A DNA stretch of 64,000 bases from an uncultured Flavobacteriales bacterium (GTDB taxonomy: Bacteria; Bacteroidota; Bacteroidia; Flavobacteriales; JBLHRE01): positions 161,868-225,867 of the forward strand of contig CAKZPI010000034.1 of assembly GCA_937139155.1 (NCBI GenBank). Direction: 5' to 3'. Positions 37,223 through 45,669 of this stretch are shown piece after piece. The notes under the pieces are model-generated. The model was given only the letters and a program-made list of their open reading frames with translations, searched no databases and had not been told where the DNA came from. Made by a program: the position numbers and the translations under genes. How positions within the stretch are numbered: position 1 is the first letter of the stretch; every line of letters starts with the position of its first letter.

Positions 37223-37230
37223 CAAAACTA
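37223..37230 (-). promoter_or_regulatory. Bacteroidota -7 element (TAGTTTTG) for wza-wzc
   Basis: An exact TAnnTTTG match on the minus strand, 16-22 bp before the two candidate wza start codons. It gives a very short leader. No clear -33 TTG was found at the usual spacing. Confidence 0.6.
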
Positions 37231-37431
37231 AGGAAATCCCCTGATTATAGGATGTATATAATTAAAATTAAGTCCTTCATAAGCTAACCTTGCCCAAGCC
37301 TTGGTCAATATTGTAATTTATGACACTGATTTTCAAGCCATTAAATTAAATCTTGTAAATTTTTTAAGGAAAAATTTTGAGAATTATTGAAAAATACTTT
37401 TAAATTTATGGGGCAAAATAACCACTGAAGC

Positions 37432-37581
37432 ATGAGAACCGCTACGCTTATCTTCAATGTTTACCCCACACCCCTGCGCAAGCAGCAGCATTCCCACACG
37501 GCTCCTGCAAAACCTCTGCAGAAGCGAGAGCAATTCTTAGCTAAGGTGGCAAGTATTAATTTTAATTATTATTTGTCATGA
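37432..37581 (+). CDS. Small ORF (49 aa) coupled to the downstream lipoprotein gene
   Basis: An open frame from ATG, basic and His/Gln/Pro-rich, with no recognisable family. Its TGA overlaps the ATG of the 590-residue lipoprotein gene as ATGA, the coupling pattern used in real operons. It is somewhat richer in G+C than the AT-rich flank. It may be a leader peptide, a small gene, or chance; there is no homology evidence. Confidence 0.3.
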   Translation: MRTATLIFNVYPTPLRKQQHSHTAPAKPLQKREQFLAKVASINFNYYLS

Positions 37582-39350
37582 GAACCAAAATCAAACAATC
37601 AGTCAGTTTTTTAACCCTATTTCTCTTTACCTTGGGGTTAACCATCTCAAGCTGCAAAAAAGACCTTGACATTATAGAGCAACAAAGCCAATCCGTTACT
37701 CCGTCTTTCAGTCTACTCCCCAATGGTACTTATCAAAATATAAACGTTGTAAATGATAACGGCACGCTTAAATTCCAATCGTTCGAAGATTTTGAGCGAG
37801 CTCTAGCCCAGCTAGAAGAACAAGATAGTATAGCACTCAATGACCCCAATGCTGATCCTGAGGAAATTGCGTTTTTAAGCTTTGAAGATTGGCTTGGGTT
37901 TACATCGTTGAGATCCACTGTTTTTGACGCTCAAAATGCCTGGGAATCAAACCCTAACTCCCATTTACTGGACTTTAACTCTAGCCCTGAAGGCTCATGT
38001 AAGATATTTGACGAAGCCTTGAAAACGGTTTTAAACCCAAATAGGGTAGTAAAGATTGGCTGTAGCTTATTTAAGTTTATTGACGAGGCTCATGCTGTAG
38101 AGGCAATAAATTGCAATCAGACTAAACATGATATGGTTTCAACATTAACAAGCCTGAGCAGCGTACCTGATGATCCTGAAATTTTGATAAGGCACATGAA
38201 CCTTGAATATCCAGATGTTCATGAAATGAAAATCATTTTAAAGAAAGATAATTCACTTGGATTGGAAGGTTATAGAATAATACCTAGGTCCACAACTGCA
38301 ACCTCTTACCTTTGGTCTATACCTAAACTTGGATTCACCTCAACGGACGTTAGTCCAAGCGTCATCATTCCTGACGGCACAAAAATTGAAGGAACCGTAA
38401 CCTACTTAACAGCCTCAACTTTAACCGTTGACACTTTTTCATTTTCAAGATTAGCCTGCCCAGGGTCTAGCGACATTTTATTCACCCCTCAAATTGGCCA
38501 AGTTTGTAACGCTATCGATTTCGGCTTTAACCTAGTGCCTGGTCCTGGGAATTTTGTTAGTGGATTACTTGACTTGGGAAATGGACAATATCTAGACATT
38601 CTAAACCAGAACAGCACAGCTACCTCATACACCTATACAGAGTACCCTACAACAGACGTTGTTCTATACTTGTTTAGAACCCAATTGACACCAACTGGTG
38701 ACGGGAATGGCGTCCAAGACTATCCAGACCTTGTCGCAAACGGTTATAATACTGCCCTAGATTTAATGACCGCTCATCTTGATGGGACTTTGGAGAATGA
38801 GCTTATTGAATGCGTTTCCGTTGATGTCATCGAGACGGATTTCACTGATCCACGGTGGCCACTAAAGCCAGACGATTGTTGCATTTCTGACGAGGCCGTT
38901 TACGGTTTTAAAACGGAAGAGTTTGACGATTATTCTATAAAGTACAAGGCAGCCATTAAGCACTTAAGAATTTGGCCACTTAGAAAGACCAGGTATTTCC
39001 TTAAAACTAGAGTATATAATGAGAACGGAAAGTTAAAAAAGGTAAATGGCGTTGGCCATATTTACGGTACAGGGTACAGCAGTGGAACAAGTTTAATTAA
39101 TGGAGTGGAGCAAGAATTAAGCTGCCTTATTCCTGAAACCTTTAACAAGCGATCTTCGGAAAACAAACGAAGGTTTAGACTCGTGAAAAAATATGACAAG
39201 AGTGGCAAAAAAACCTTTTTAAGTCACCTATATGGCGGAATAACATTTGAATATCTATTAGATGAAAATATTCCCATAAGCCCTGGGGCAGACTATATCA
39301 CTCATTCAAACAATGGGGGTCAATGTGTAAAAGTTTCACTTCCTAAATAA
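37578..39350 (+). CDS. Large lipoprotein of unknown function
   Basis: 590 residues. Signal peptide with lipobox ending TISSC (Cys26), followed by an acidic stretch (about 85-130), then a mixed beta-rich region. Nothing in it could be assigned to a family. A cysteine-containing segment around residues 150-180 and a basic C-terminal domain (about 455-590, with LRIWPLRKTRYFLKTRVYN) stand out. It is the first gene of a + strand group of seven with gaps of 4-41 bp, all encoding secreted or outer-membrane proteins, so it probably acts on the cell surface. Confidence 0.7.
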   Translation: MRTKIKQSVSFLTLFLFTLGLTISSCKKDLDIIEQQSQSVTPSFSLLPNGTYQNINVVNDNGTLKFQSFEDFERALAQLEEQDSIALNDPNADPEEIAFLSFEDWLGFTSLRSTVFDAQNAWESNPNSHLLDFNSSPEGSCKIFDEALKTVLNPNRVVKIGCSLFKFIDEAHAVEAINCNQTKHDMVSTLTSLSSVPDDPEILIRHMNLEYPDVHEMKIILKKDNSLGLEGYRIIPRSTTATSYLWSIPKLGFTSTDVSPSVIIPDGTKIEGTVTYLTASTLTVDTFSFSRLACPGSSDILFTPQIGQVCNAIDFGFNLVPGPGNFVSGLLDLGNGQYLDILNQNSTATSYTYTEYPTTDVVLYLFRTQLTPTGDGNGVQDYPDLVANGYNTALDLMTAHLDGTLENELIECVSVDVIETDFTDPRWPLKPDDCCISDEAVYGFKTEEFDDYSIKYKAAIKHLRIWPLRKTRYFLKTRVYNENGKLKKVNGVGHIYGTGYSSGTSLINGVEQELSCLIPETFNKRSSENKRRFRLVKKYDKSGKKTFLSHLYGGITFEYLLDENIPISPGADYITHSNNGGQCVKVSLPK

Positions 39351-39356
39351 ATTATT

Positions 39357-39998
39357 ATGAAGCGGTTAATAACAATCCTAGCTCTATTAGGGCTCACAAT
39401 AAATTCATCATTAGCTCAAACCAGACTTGGTATACAGTTGAACCTTGGCCACGAGGCTATATATTTCAATGAAACATCAACGGGCAGGTTTGACCCTGGC
39501 GCAAGCATGCAACTTGAAATAAATACTGGATATTTTGAGCTAGGCTTGTACCGCTTTAAAACCATTCGGGAGAACATTATTTTTTATACTGACACCAGTC
39601 CTTACAATTTAAACCTCACCCAATGGTACCAAGGCAATGTTCAATTTCTTTTTGGTTGTGGTAGAAGATTTCATTTTGAGGATTTGAGTTGGGGTTATGG
39701 ATTAAAGTATCTGTACACCCCGCCCACATTCAATGTAATCTACGAGAACTATCGTGAAACCAATCAAATAAGGCACAGAGATCTTCGTGAAGATATGTCT
39801 GACAACCACCTTGTTATGCTCAACCTTTACTTAAGCTCAAAAATAAATGATCAGCTCAGCCTTGTAGCAACAAGTTCCGGCGGGTATTTATGGGATGAGC
39901 AAACCATCTTAGGATCTGTTGACATCATCTTTGACATCCATTTTGGGATTAAGTATTACCCTAAATTTCTTAACCGACGAAGCAATATTAAACCCTAA
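39357..39998 (+). CDS. Outer-membrane beta-barrel-like protein, copy A
   Basis: 213 residues. Signal peptide MKRLITILALLGLTINSSLA followed by alternating beta-strand pattern (LGIQLNLGHEAIYF, MQLEINTGYFELGLYRF, GYGLKYLYTPP) ending in hydrophobic residues, typical of small outer-membrane barrels. Bases 39510-39947 are almost identical to 42954-43391 in the paralogue at 42687. It follows the large lipoprotein by 6 bp and precedes another barrel-like gene by 4 bp. Function unknown. Confidence 0.75.
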   Translation: MKRLITILALLGLTINSSLAQTRLGIQLNLGHEAIYFNETSTGRFDPGASMQLEINTGYFELGLYRFKTIRENIIFYTDTSPYNLNLTQWYQGNVQFLFGCGRRFHFEDLSWGYGLKYLYTPPTFNVIYENYRETNQIRHRDLREDMSDNHLVMLNLYLSSKINDQLSLVATSSGGYLWDEQTILGSVDIIFDIHFGIKYYPKFLNRRSNIKP

Positions 39999-40002
39999 CA
40001 CT

Positions 40003-40596
40003 ATGAAAACACTATTCCTTTTAATGTATATCGGGCTTCCAAGCCTGCTTTCAGCGCAAGTAAGTCTTGGGGCAGGACTTGACTTAGGCCCCTGTCTGTA
40101 CAATAATAGCAAGGAAGAACTTGCCCCAATCTCTACTTCTTATGCCTTGGGTTTAACATTAGACATTCATTCGCATACCCTAGAATATAAAGTGCGAAGG
40201 GAAATTCTTAACCGGAAAATAGAGGGCTTTGAATACATAAGTAAAGCTTTTTACCACCAAGCCACCATTGGTCGTAGGTTCCCCCTTCAAGGTGGACAAT
40301 CCATAGATCTAGGCTTTCTTGTTGGCATTTCATTTCTGCATGAAATTAAAGGAAAATACCATCAAAGTTCTCCATTTGTTACCTATACATCAGGGAAATT
40401 TGGAATAAACGGCGGTGTTAATTTTCCCATCAACTCTAAATTGATGGTACAGCCTGGTTTTATTTACGGAGTTCAAGAGTCGTTTTTTATGCCACCTGCC
40501 CACCATTTATATCATTCGTTGATATTTAAACTAGGCCTTGAATATCAATTTCTTCAAAAACCCAGAAGGAGTAAAAAAACGAATTACGTACCCTAA
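40003..40596 (+). CDS. Outer-membrane beta-barrel-like protein B
   Basis: 197 residues from the start MKTLFLLMYIGLPSLLSAQ, which has a clear signal peptide cleaved near AQ; a longer frame from 39919 would run through the previous gene. The mature part has amphipathic strands (VSLGAGLDLG, GLTLDIHSHTLEYKV, SIDLGFLVGISF, FKLGLEYQF) and a terminal hydrophobic strand, like the OmpW/barrel-type proteins of Bacteroidota. The sequence is only faintly like its neighbours. It is 24 bp upstream of the first tandem lipoprotein. Confidence 0.7.
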   Translation: MKTLFLLMYIGLPSLLSAQVSLGAGLDLGPCLYNNSKEELAPISTSYALGLTLDIHSHTLEYKVRREILNRKIEGFEYISKAFYHQATIGRRFPLQGGQSIDLGFLVGISFLHEIKGKYHQSSPFVTYTSGKFGINGGVNFPINSKLMVQPGFIYGVQESFFMPPAHHLYHSLIFKLGLEYQFLQKPRRSKKTNYVP

Positions 40597-40620
40597 ATTC
40601 CAATAAACCAAGATTATCTC

Positions 40621-41277
40621 ATGAAAACAAGATGCTTAACCACCTTATTACTTGCAGGATTGATTGGAATTTATTCTTGCAAAGAAGAACCCATAGAGGC
40701 ACCAACCCTTCCTCCAAAAGGAAGCGCCACCTTGATAATTACGGATAGTTTAGGAGACACTATGATTGTGCCGTACCAAGATGCATTAACTGCTCTTTCT
40801 TCGAAAAAAGAATCCTGGGCAAAACCATGGTCCTATTTGGCGTTTCAAGCATCCTTCCCAAATGTTGAATTAGCCGAAAACCAATCAGCCTTGGGCTTAT
40901 TCTTAGATGTTCACTGTTTTCAGCCCTATGAACCCAGCTTAGACACCTTCTTTTTCACACCAAATACATCCTTAAAAGCTGGGCTTTATGAATGGGAGGA
41001 AATTGACTCTGATAATTTCGATGACCTTCACACTTTAGAAACCATGAATTCCAAAATATTCTTTGGATCCCAAGAACTCAAACCCCTTCAAGACTCTGTA
41101 ATGGTCAACTTTACATATATAGGTGAGCCCTTTTACGGAGAGCAATACGGAGCGAGGCATCGTTTGAGGGAATACCATTTCAATTATGAATTTCCGGCGC
41201 TGTACCCGGGTTTAGGCACTTATACTTTACGGTATGAAGTAGAAGCTATGTTCAGACGGAACATTAAGGATGAATGA
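40621..41277 (+). CDS. Small lipoprotein, tandem copy 1
   Basis: 218 residues. Signal MKTRCLTTLLLAGLIGIYSC with lipobox GIYSC (Cys20), followed by KEEP and a Pro-rich linker. The last about 63 residues (from LQDSVMVNFTYIG onward) are almost identical in the three tandem copies, while residues about 45-150 diverge. Spacing between copies is exactly 684 bp. No family recognised; probably an outer-membrane lipoprotein working with the barrel-like proteins beside it. Confidence 0.75.
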   Translation: MKTRCLTTLLLAGLIGIYSCKEEPIEAPTLPPKGSATLIITDSLGDTMIVPYQDALTALSSKKESWAKPWSYLAFQASFPNVELAENQSALGLFLDVHCFQPYEPSLDTFFFTPNTSLKAGLYEWEEIDSDNFDDLHTLETMNSKIFFGSQELKPLQDSVMVNFTYIGEPFYGEQYGARHRLREYHFNYEFPALYPGLGTYTLRYEVEAMFRRNIKDE

Positions 41278-41304
41278 CCTCACCTCTAAAGAATCACCAG
41301 AATC

Positions 41305-41961
41305 ATGAAAACAAGAAGCTTAACCACCTTATTACTTGCAGGATTGATTGGAATTTATTCTTGCAAAGAAGAACCCGTGGAGGCACCAACCCTTCCTCCA
41401 AAAGGAAGCGCCACCTTGATTATTACGGATAGTTTAGGAGACACTTTGATTGTGCCGTACCAAGAAGTATTAACCGCGCTTGCTGCAAAAAGAGAAACCT
41501 GGGCAAAACCATGGTCCTATTTGGGGTATTATGCATCCTTCCCATCTATTGAATTAACCGAGAATCAATCTACCCCATACATTAACTCATCCATTCACTC
41601 CTTCCAACCTTATGAATCCAGCTTGGATACTTTCTTTTTTACACCAAACAACTCCTTAAAAGCAAGGCTTTATGACTGGGAAGAAATTAACTCTGATAAT
41701 TTCGATGACCTTAATACCTTGGAAACCATGAATTCCAAAATACTTTTCGACTGCCAAGAATTCAAACCCCTTCAAGACTCCGTAATGGTCAACTTCACAT
41801 ATATAGGTGAGCCTTTTTACGGAGAGCAATACGGAGCAAGGCATCGTTTGAGGGAATACCATTTCAATTATGAATTTCCGGCGCTGTACCCAGGCTTAGG
41901 CACCTATACTTTACGGTATGAGGTAGAAGCTGTGTTTCGAAGGAACATTAAGGGCGAATGA
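41305..41961 (+). CDS. Small lipoprotein, tandem copy 2
   Basis: 218 residues, the same length as copies 1 and 3. Its first 55 or so residues and last 65 are nearly identical to copy 1; the middle (about 60-140) differs by many substitutions, for example ASFPSIELTENQSTPY. Lipobox GIYSC at Cys20. The 27-bp spacer before it resembles the 27-bp spacer before copy 3 almost exactly. Function unknown. Confidence 0.75.
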   Translation: MKTRSLTTLLLAGLIGIYSCKEEPVEAPTLPPKGSATLIITDSLGDTLIVPYQEVLTALAAKRETWAKPWSYLGYYASFPSIELTENQSTPYINSSIHSFQPYESSLDTFFFTPNNSLKARLYDWEEINSDNFDDLNTLETMNSKILFDCQEFKPLQDSVMVNFTYIGEPFYGEQYGARHRLREYHFNYEFPALYPGLGTYTLRYEVEAVFRRNIKGE

Positions 41962-41988
41962 ACTCAACTCTAAAGAATCACCAGAATC

Positions 41989-42645
41989 ATGAAAACAAGA
42001 AGCTTAACCACCTTATTACTTGCAGGAATGATCGGAATTTATTCTTGCAAGGAAGAACTTGTAGGCGCATCTACACTGCCTCCCGAAGGAAGTGTCAATA
42101 TTTTTATTACTGATTCATTGGGCAATACACATGAAATAACAAACATTCCAGTGTCTAGAGCAGTTTCAATGAAAAACATTACCTGGCCAATGCCTCTCTC
42201 CCAATTAAATTTTCACTCAGTTCTTCATGATGTTGAAATCGACGAAAATCTGACCTTTGATAACCTTACTTCTACCATAGAAGCATACCAACCTTATGAT
42301 TCAAGTCTAGACACGTTTTTTTTCACATCAACAAGCACCATAACTGCCAACCTTTTTACATTAGAAGAATTAGACGGATCAGAATACAATGACCTTGACA
42401 GCCTTGAATCTCAGGTGATAAAAATATTTTTTAAATCTGATGACTGCAGTCCCCTTCAAGACTCAGTAATGGTCAACTTCACATATATAGGTGAGCCTTT
42501 TTACGGAGAGCAGTATGGAGCGAGGCATCGATTGAGGGAGTACCATTTCAATTATGAGTTTCCGGCGCTGTACCCGGGTTTAGGCACCTATACTTTAAGG
42601 TATGAGGTAGAGGCTGTGTTCAGACGGAACATTAAGGATGAATGA
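41989..42645 (+). CDS. Small lipoprotein, tandem copy 3
   Basis: 218 residues. The signal region (MKTRSLTTLLLAGMIGIYSC) and the final 65 residues match copies 1 and 2, but residues about 27-150 are strongly different from both (for example EGSVNIFITDSLGNTHEI and TLEELDGSEYNDLDSL) with the same length, so only the domain between two conserved ends has changed. This is the most divergent of the three. Function unknown; membrane anchoring by Cys20 is expected. Confidence 0.75.
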   Translation: MKTRSLTTLLLAGMIGIYSCKEELVGASTLPPEGSVNIFITDSLGNTHEITNIPVSRAVSMKNITWPMPLSQLNFHSVLHDVEIDENLTFDNLTSTIEAYQPYDSSLDTFFFTSTSTITANLFTLEELDGSEYNDLDSLESQVIKIFFKSDDCSPLQDSVMVNFTYIGEPFYGEQYGARHRLREYHFNYEFPALYPGLGTYTLRYEVEAVFRRNIKDE

Positions 42646-42686
42646 ATTTATTTTAAAGTATACACCCATCAGAAAACACAAGCCAT

Positions 42687-43421
42687 ATGACCTTGAAATT
42701 CTTGGCAATTCACCCCTTAAGAACCTGGTGTTCATTTTCAGTCCTTCAGCGGACGGAAACCTTGAACTTGAAGGAGGTTAAGGTTTTCAATTTCACAAAC
42801 ATCAAGCGGTATTTTGCTTTTGTCATTTTAATGCTGCTGTTCTCAACCTCAGTTAATGGTCAAACAAAACTAGGCCTTCAACTTGAACTGGGTCACGAAG
42901 TTATCTACTTCAATGAAACTTCCACGGGCCGCCTTGACCCTGGTTTATCGTTTCAACTTGAAATAAATACTGGATATTTTGAGCTAGGCTTGTACCGTTT
43001 TAAAACCATTCGAGAGAACATTATTTTTTATACTGACACCAGTCCTTACAATTTAAACCTCACCCAATGGTACCAAGGCAATGTTCAATTTCTTTTTGGT
43101 TGTGGTAGAAGATTTCATTTTGAGGATTTGAGTTGGGGTTATGGATTAAAGTATCTGTACACCCCGCCCACATTCAATGTAATCTACGAGAACTATCGTG
43201 AAACCAATCAAATAAGGCACAGAGATCTTCGTGAAGATATGTCTGACAACCACCTTGTTATGCTCAACCTTTACTTAAGCTCAAAAATAAATGATCAGCT
43301 CAGCCTTGTAGCAACAAGTTCCGGCGGGTATTTATGGGATGAGCAAACCATCTTAGGATCTGTTGACATCATCTTCGACATCCATTTTGGGTTAAAGTAC
43401 TACCCCAGGTTTTTAAACTAA
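42687..43421 (+). CDS. Outer-membrane beta-barrel-like protein, copy C (paralogue of copy A)
   Basis: Reading frame of 244 residues, but the first 48 codons lack a good signal pattern until YFAFVILMLLFSTSVNGQ, which resembles the signal of copy A. The true start may be ATG 42831 or a GTG near 42780. The mature part matches copy A, with bases 42954-43391 almost identical to 39510-39947. The identical block ends abruptly near the C-terminus, where small differences resume, as expected from gene conversion. Function unknown. Confidence 0.68.
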   Translation: MTLKFLAIHPLRTWCSFSVLQRTETLNLKEVKVFNFTNIKRYFAFVILMLLFSTSVNGQTKLGLQLELGHEVIYFNETSTGRLDPGLSFQLEINTGYFELGLYRFKTIRENIIFYTDTSPYNLNLTQWYQGNVQFLFGCGRRFHFEDLSWGYGLKYLYTPPTFNVIYENYRETNQIRHRDLREDMSDNHLVMLNLYLSSKINDQLSLVATSSGGYLWDEQTILGSVDIIFDIHFGLKYYPRFLN

Positions 43422-43429
43422 AAATTCAT

Positions 43430-44800
43430 TTTGCCAATTACCTAAACCGGTTTTTTGCTTGATGAGACGTTGAGGTGAGCAGTTTCGGATAGATTCAAAA
43501 CACCCTGTTCCCAATCCCTATTTCCTAGTACATCAAAAGACATACGGCTGATTCAGTCGATAAGGCGTTCATTTTCAGCTAGTCACTAGTCACTAGTCAC
43601 CAGTCACTCCTGAGTTGACAGTTGAAAACTAGCCAATTAAGAATAGGCATTAAGCTCAAGTTCTGTTTTTTACAGAGTTTTGGTTAAAGTCAGAATTCCT
43701 ATTTCCCAGTTCCCAATACCTATTTCCTAGCACCTCCAAAGGCACATGACTGATTAAGGCGTTAAAATGCTCATTTTCAGCACATCCAGTCACTAGTCAC
43801 TAGTCACTAGTCACCCCTGTTGAGTCGTATGGCTGTTAATACTCTAATTTCTGCCTGGCTCAAGATTCCTATTTCCTATTACCTAGTTCCTGTTTAGTTG
43901 TTGAGTCGTTTAGGCGTTGAGGTGAGCTATTTAGGATAGGTTCAAACCACCTAGTTCCCAATACCTATTTCCTAGTACCTCCAAAGACACATGACTGATT
44001 AAGACGTTAAAATGCTCACTTTCAGTACATCCAGTCACTAGTCACTAGTCACTAGTCACTCCTGTTTAGTTGTTGAGGCGTTTAGTTGTTGAGACGTTTA
44101 GTCCTTGTGGTGAACAATTTCGGATAGCTTCAAACCACCCAGTTCCCAATACCTATTTCCTAGTACCTCCAAAGGCACATGACTGATTAAGACGTTAAAA
44201 TGCTCATTTTCAGCACATCCAGTCACTAGTCACTAATCACTAGTCACTCCTGTTTAGTTGTTGAGTCGTTTAGGCGTTGAGGTGAGCAATTTAGGATAGA
44301 TTCAAACCACCTAGTTCCCAATACCTATTTCCTAGTACCTCCAAAGGCACATGACTGATTAAGACGTTAAAATGTTCATTTTCAGCACATCCAGTCACTT
44401 GTCACTAGTCACTAGTCACTCCTGTTTAGTTTTTGAGTCGAAAAATTTCAGGCAGGTTCAAGATTCCTAATACCTAGTTCCTATTACCTAGTTCCTATTA
44501 CCTAGTTCCAGCTTATCCCGATTCCCAATTCCCGCACCAAAGCCGAATATTTCTAGGAAATTTCCAGTCACTAGTCACTAGTCACTAGTCACTCCTGTTG
44601 AGTCGTATAGCTGTTAATACTCTAATTTCTGCCTGGCTCAAGATTCCTATTTCCTAGTTCCTATTACCTAGTTCCAGCTTATCCCGATTCCCAATTCCCG
44701 CTCCGAAGACGTAAAGACGAATATTTCTAGAGAATTTCTAATCACAAGTCACTAGTCACAAGTCACCCCTGTTGAGGTGAACCTCACCATCTTATGTTCT
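43430..44800. repeat. Composite intergenic repeat tract (left block)
   Basis: At least five composite units in the same order: a TTCCCAATACCTATTTCCTAG-like tract, a core with CACATGACTGATTAAG and TTAAAATGCTCATTTTCAGC, CACTAGT heptamers ending CACTCCTG, and a TTTAGTTGTTGAGGCGTTTAG-like tract. The CACATGAC cores start near 43744, 43988, 44176 and 44348, and a diverged one near 43540. No protein-coding gene is seen. Confidence 0.85.
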
Positions 44801-45080
44801 TACCTCACCCAATACCAGCAACTTGCAGGGTGAAATCACAGGAAAAATGATCATTTTTTACGGTGCTTGAACTAAAATTTGACGATTTAACCCCTAATTT
44901 TCACCTTAAAACCTAGTCTGAAACAAGGAAAATCATAATAATTATCAAAATATTTCCTGACCTAACTTATTGACTTTCAATAAATTTTACTTTTTAAGAA
45001 AAAAATGTTTATAAATTTCATTTTTCTATTTGGAGAATTAACGGAAAGTATTACCTTAATACCTGTTAAAACGTTACAAC
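44801..45080. other. AT-rich spacer before the candidate RNA
   Basis: About 280 bp with no gene. It is very AT-rich from 44920 to 45060 and may contain a promoter for the structured region; TACTTTTT near 44988 with TTG near 44971 is weakly similar to the Bacteroidota consensus. Confidence 0.35.
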
Positions 45081-45089
45081 CAAATAACA

Positions 45090-45182
45090 ATGGGAATGAA
45101 CATTTTAATACCAAAAAGAACCACAAAAAACCAGATACTGATGAAACCACCCATCCGCTATCTACCCCTGCATCCTAATTAA
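45090..45182 (+). CDS. Small ORF (30 aa) running into the structured RNA
   Basis: ATG at 45090 (a second in-frame ATG at 45096) to TAA at 45180-45182. The peptide is basic, with a Pro-rich end PPIRYLPLHPN and no known family. Its stop codon overlaps the first strand of the long stem of the adjacent RNA. It could be a leader peptide or chance. No ribosome-binding evidence is seen. Confidence 0.25.
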   Translation: MGMNILIPKRTTKNQILMKPPIRYLPLHPN

Positions 45183-45416
45183 TTTCCGAAACCGACTGGG
45201 CTTGTAACCACCCGCGTATGACTAGTCGCTGGGCAGCTGAAACATAGCGTGAGAACCTCCTCAGCTGCCCGTTTCGGGAATTTAAGTGAGCAACCAACCA
45301 CCCGCGCGTAGAACCACCCGCGCAGTCAGGACCTGGTCCTGAAACCGATCCGAAGGAATTGTTCCACCCGCCAATTCCGGATGGATCAACTTAGCCCCAA
45401 GCTTTGCCTTGGGGCT
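45181..45416 (+). ncRNA. Candidate structured non-coding RNA with repeated CCACCCGC loops
   Basis: A compact fold is visible by eye. A 12-bp stem (45181-45192 with 45271-45282, one G-T pair) closes a three-way junction of a 5-bp helix CGACT/AGTCG (45193-45197, 45224-45228) and a 10-bp helix GGGCAGCTGA/TCAGCTGCCC (45231-45240, 45261-45270), with only two unpaired bases between these helices and none elsewhere at the junction. Downstream are a 6-bp hairpin CAGGAC/GTCCTG (45327-45341), a bulged hairpin closing ATCC/GGAT plus GGAATTG/CAATTCC (45348-45382) and a terminator. CCACCCGC occurs four times, at about 45208, 45298, 45314 and 45364, at least two of them in apical loops. No known RNA family is recognised. 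Confidence 0.55.
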
Positions 45417-45420
45417 ATTT
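45393..45420 (+). terminator. Hairpin terminator at the end of the candidate RNA
   Basis: A perfect 9-bp stem AGCCCCAAG/CTTGGGGCT (45393-45401 with 45408-45416) and a 6-base loop, followed by ATTTCATTTAAAT. The T-run is interrupted, so it is less certain than others. No protein gene lies directly upstream that would need it. Confidence 0.6.
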
Positions 45421-45669
45421 CATTTAAATATATTTTTAAATATTTACTTATCAATATTGTTATATATTCCTTACCTCTAATATTGAACGATTGTTCAAAA
45501 ATTTAACATTGATTTTCAACACTTTAACTAAAATCAAACCAATCAATTAAGACGAACCGAAACTCGGTGAATAAAAATATTCATGAATCAGCCAATAAAT
45601 ATGATTTTAATAACCGTTTTTACACAAATCTCCCGGTTAGTCCACCCCTTCGGCCTGAGCCTACGACCG

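Larger units (their letters stand above)
40621..42645 (+). repeat. Exact-period tandem triplication (684 bp) of a lipoprotein gene
   Basis: Three 657-bp genes start at 40621, 41305 and 41989, each exactly 684 bp apart, with 27-bp spacers of nearly the same sequence. Conserved ends flank a variable centre. Confidence 0.9.
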
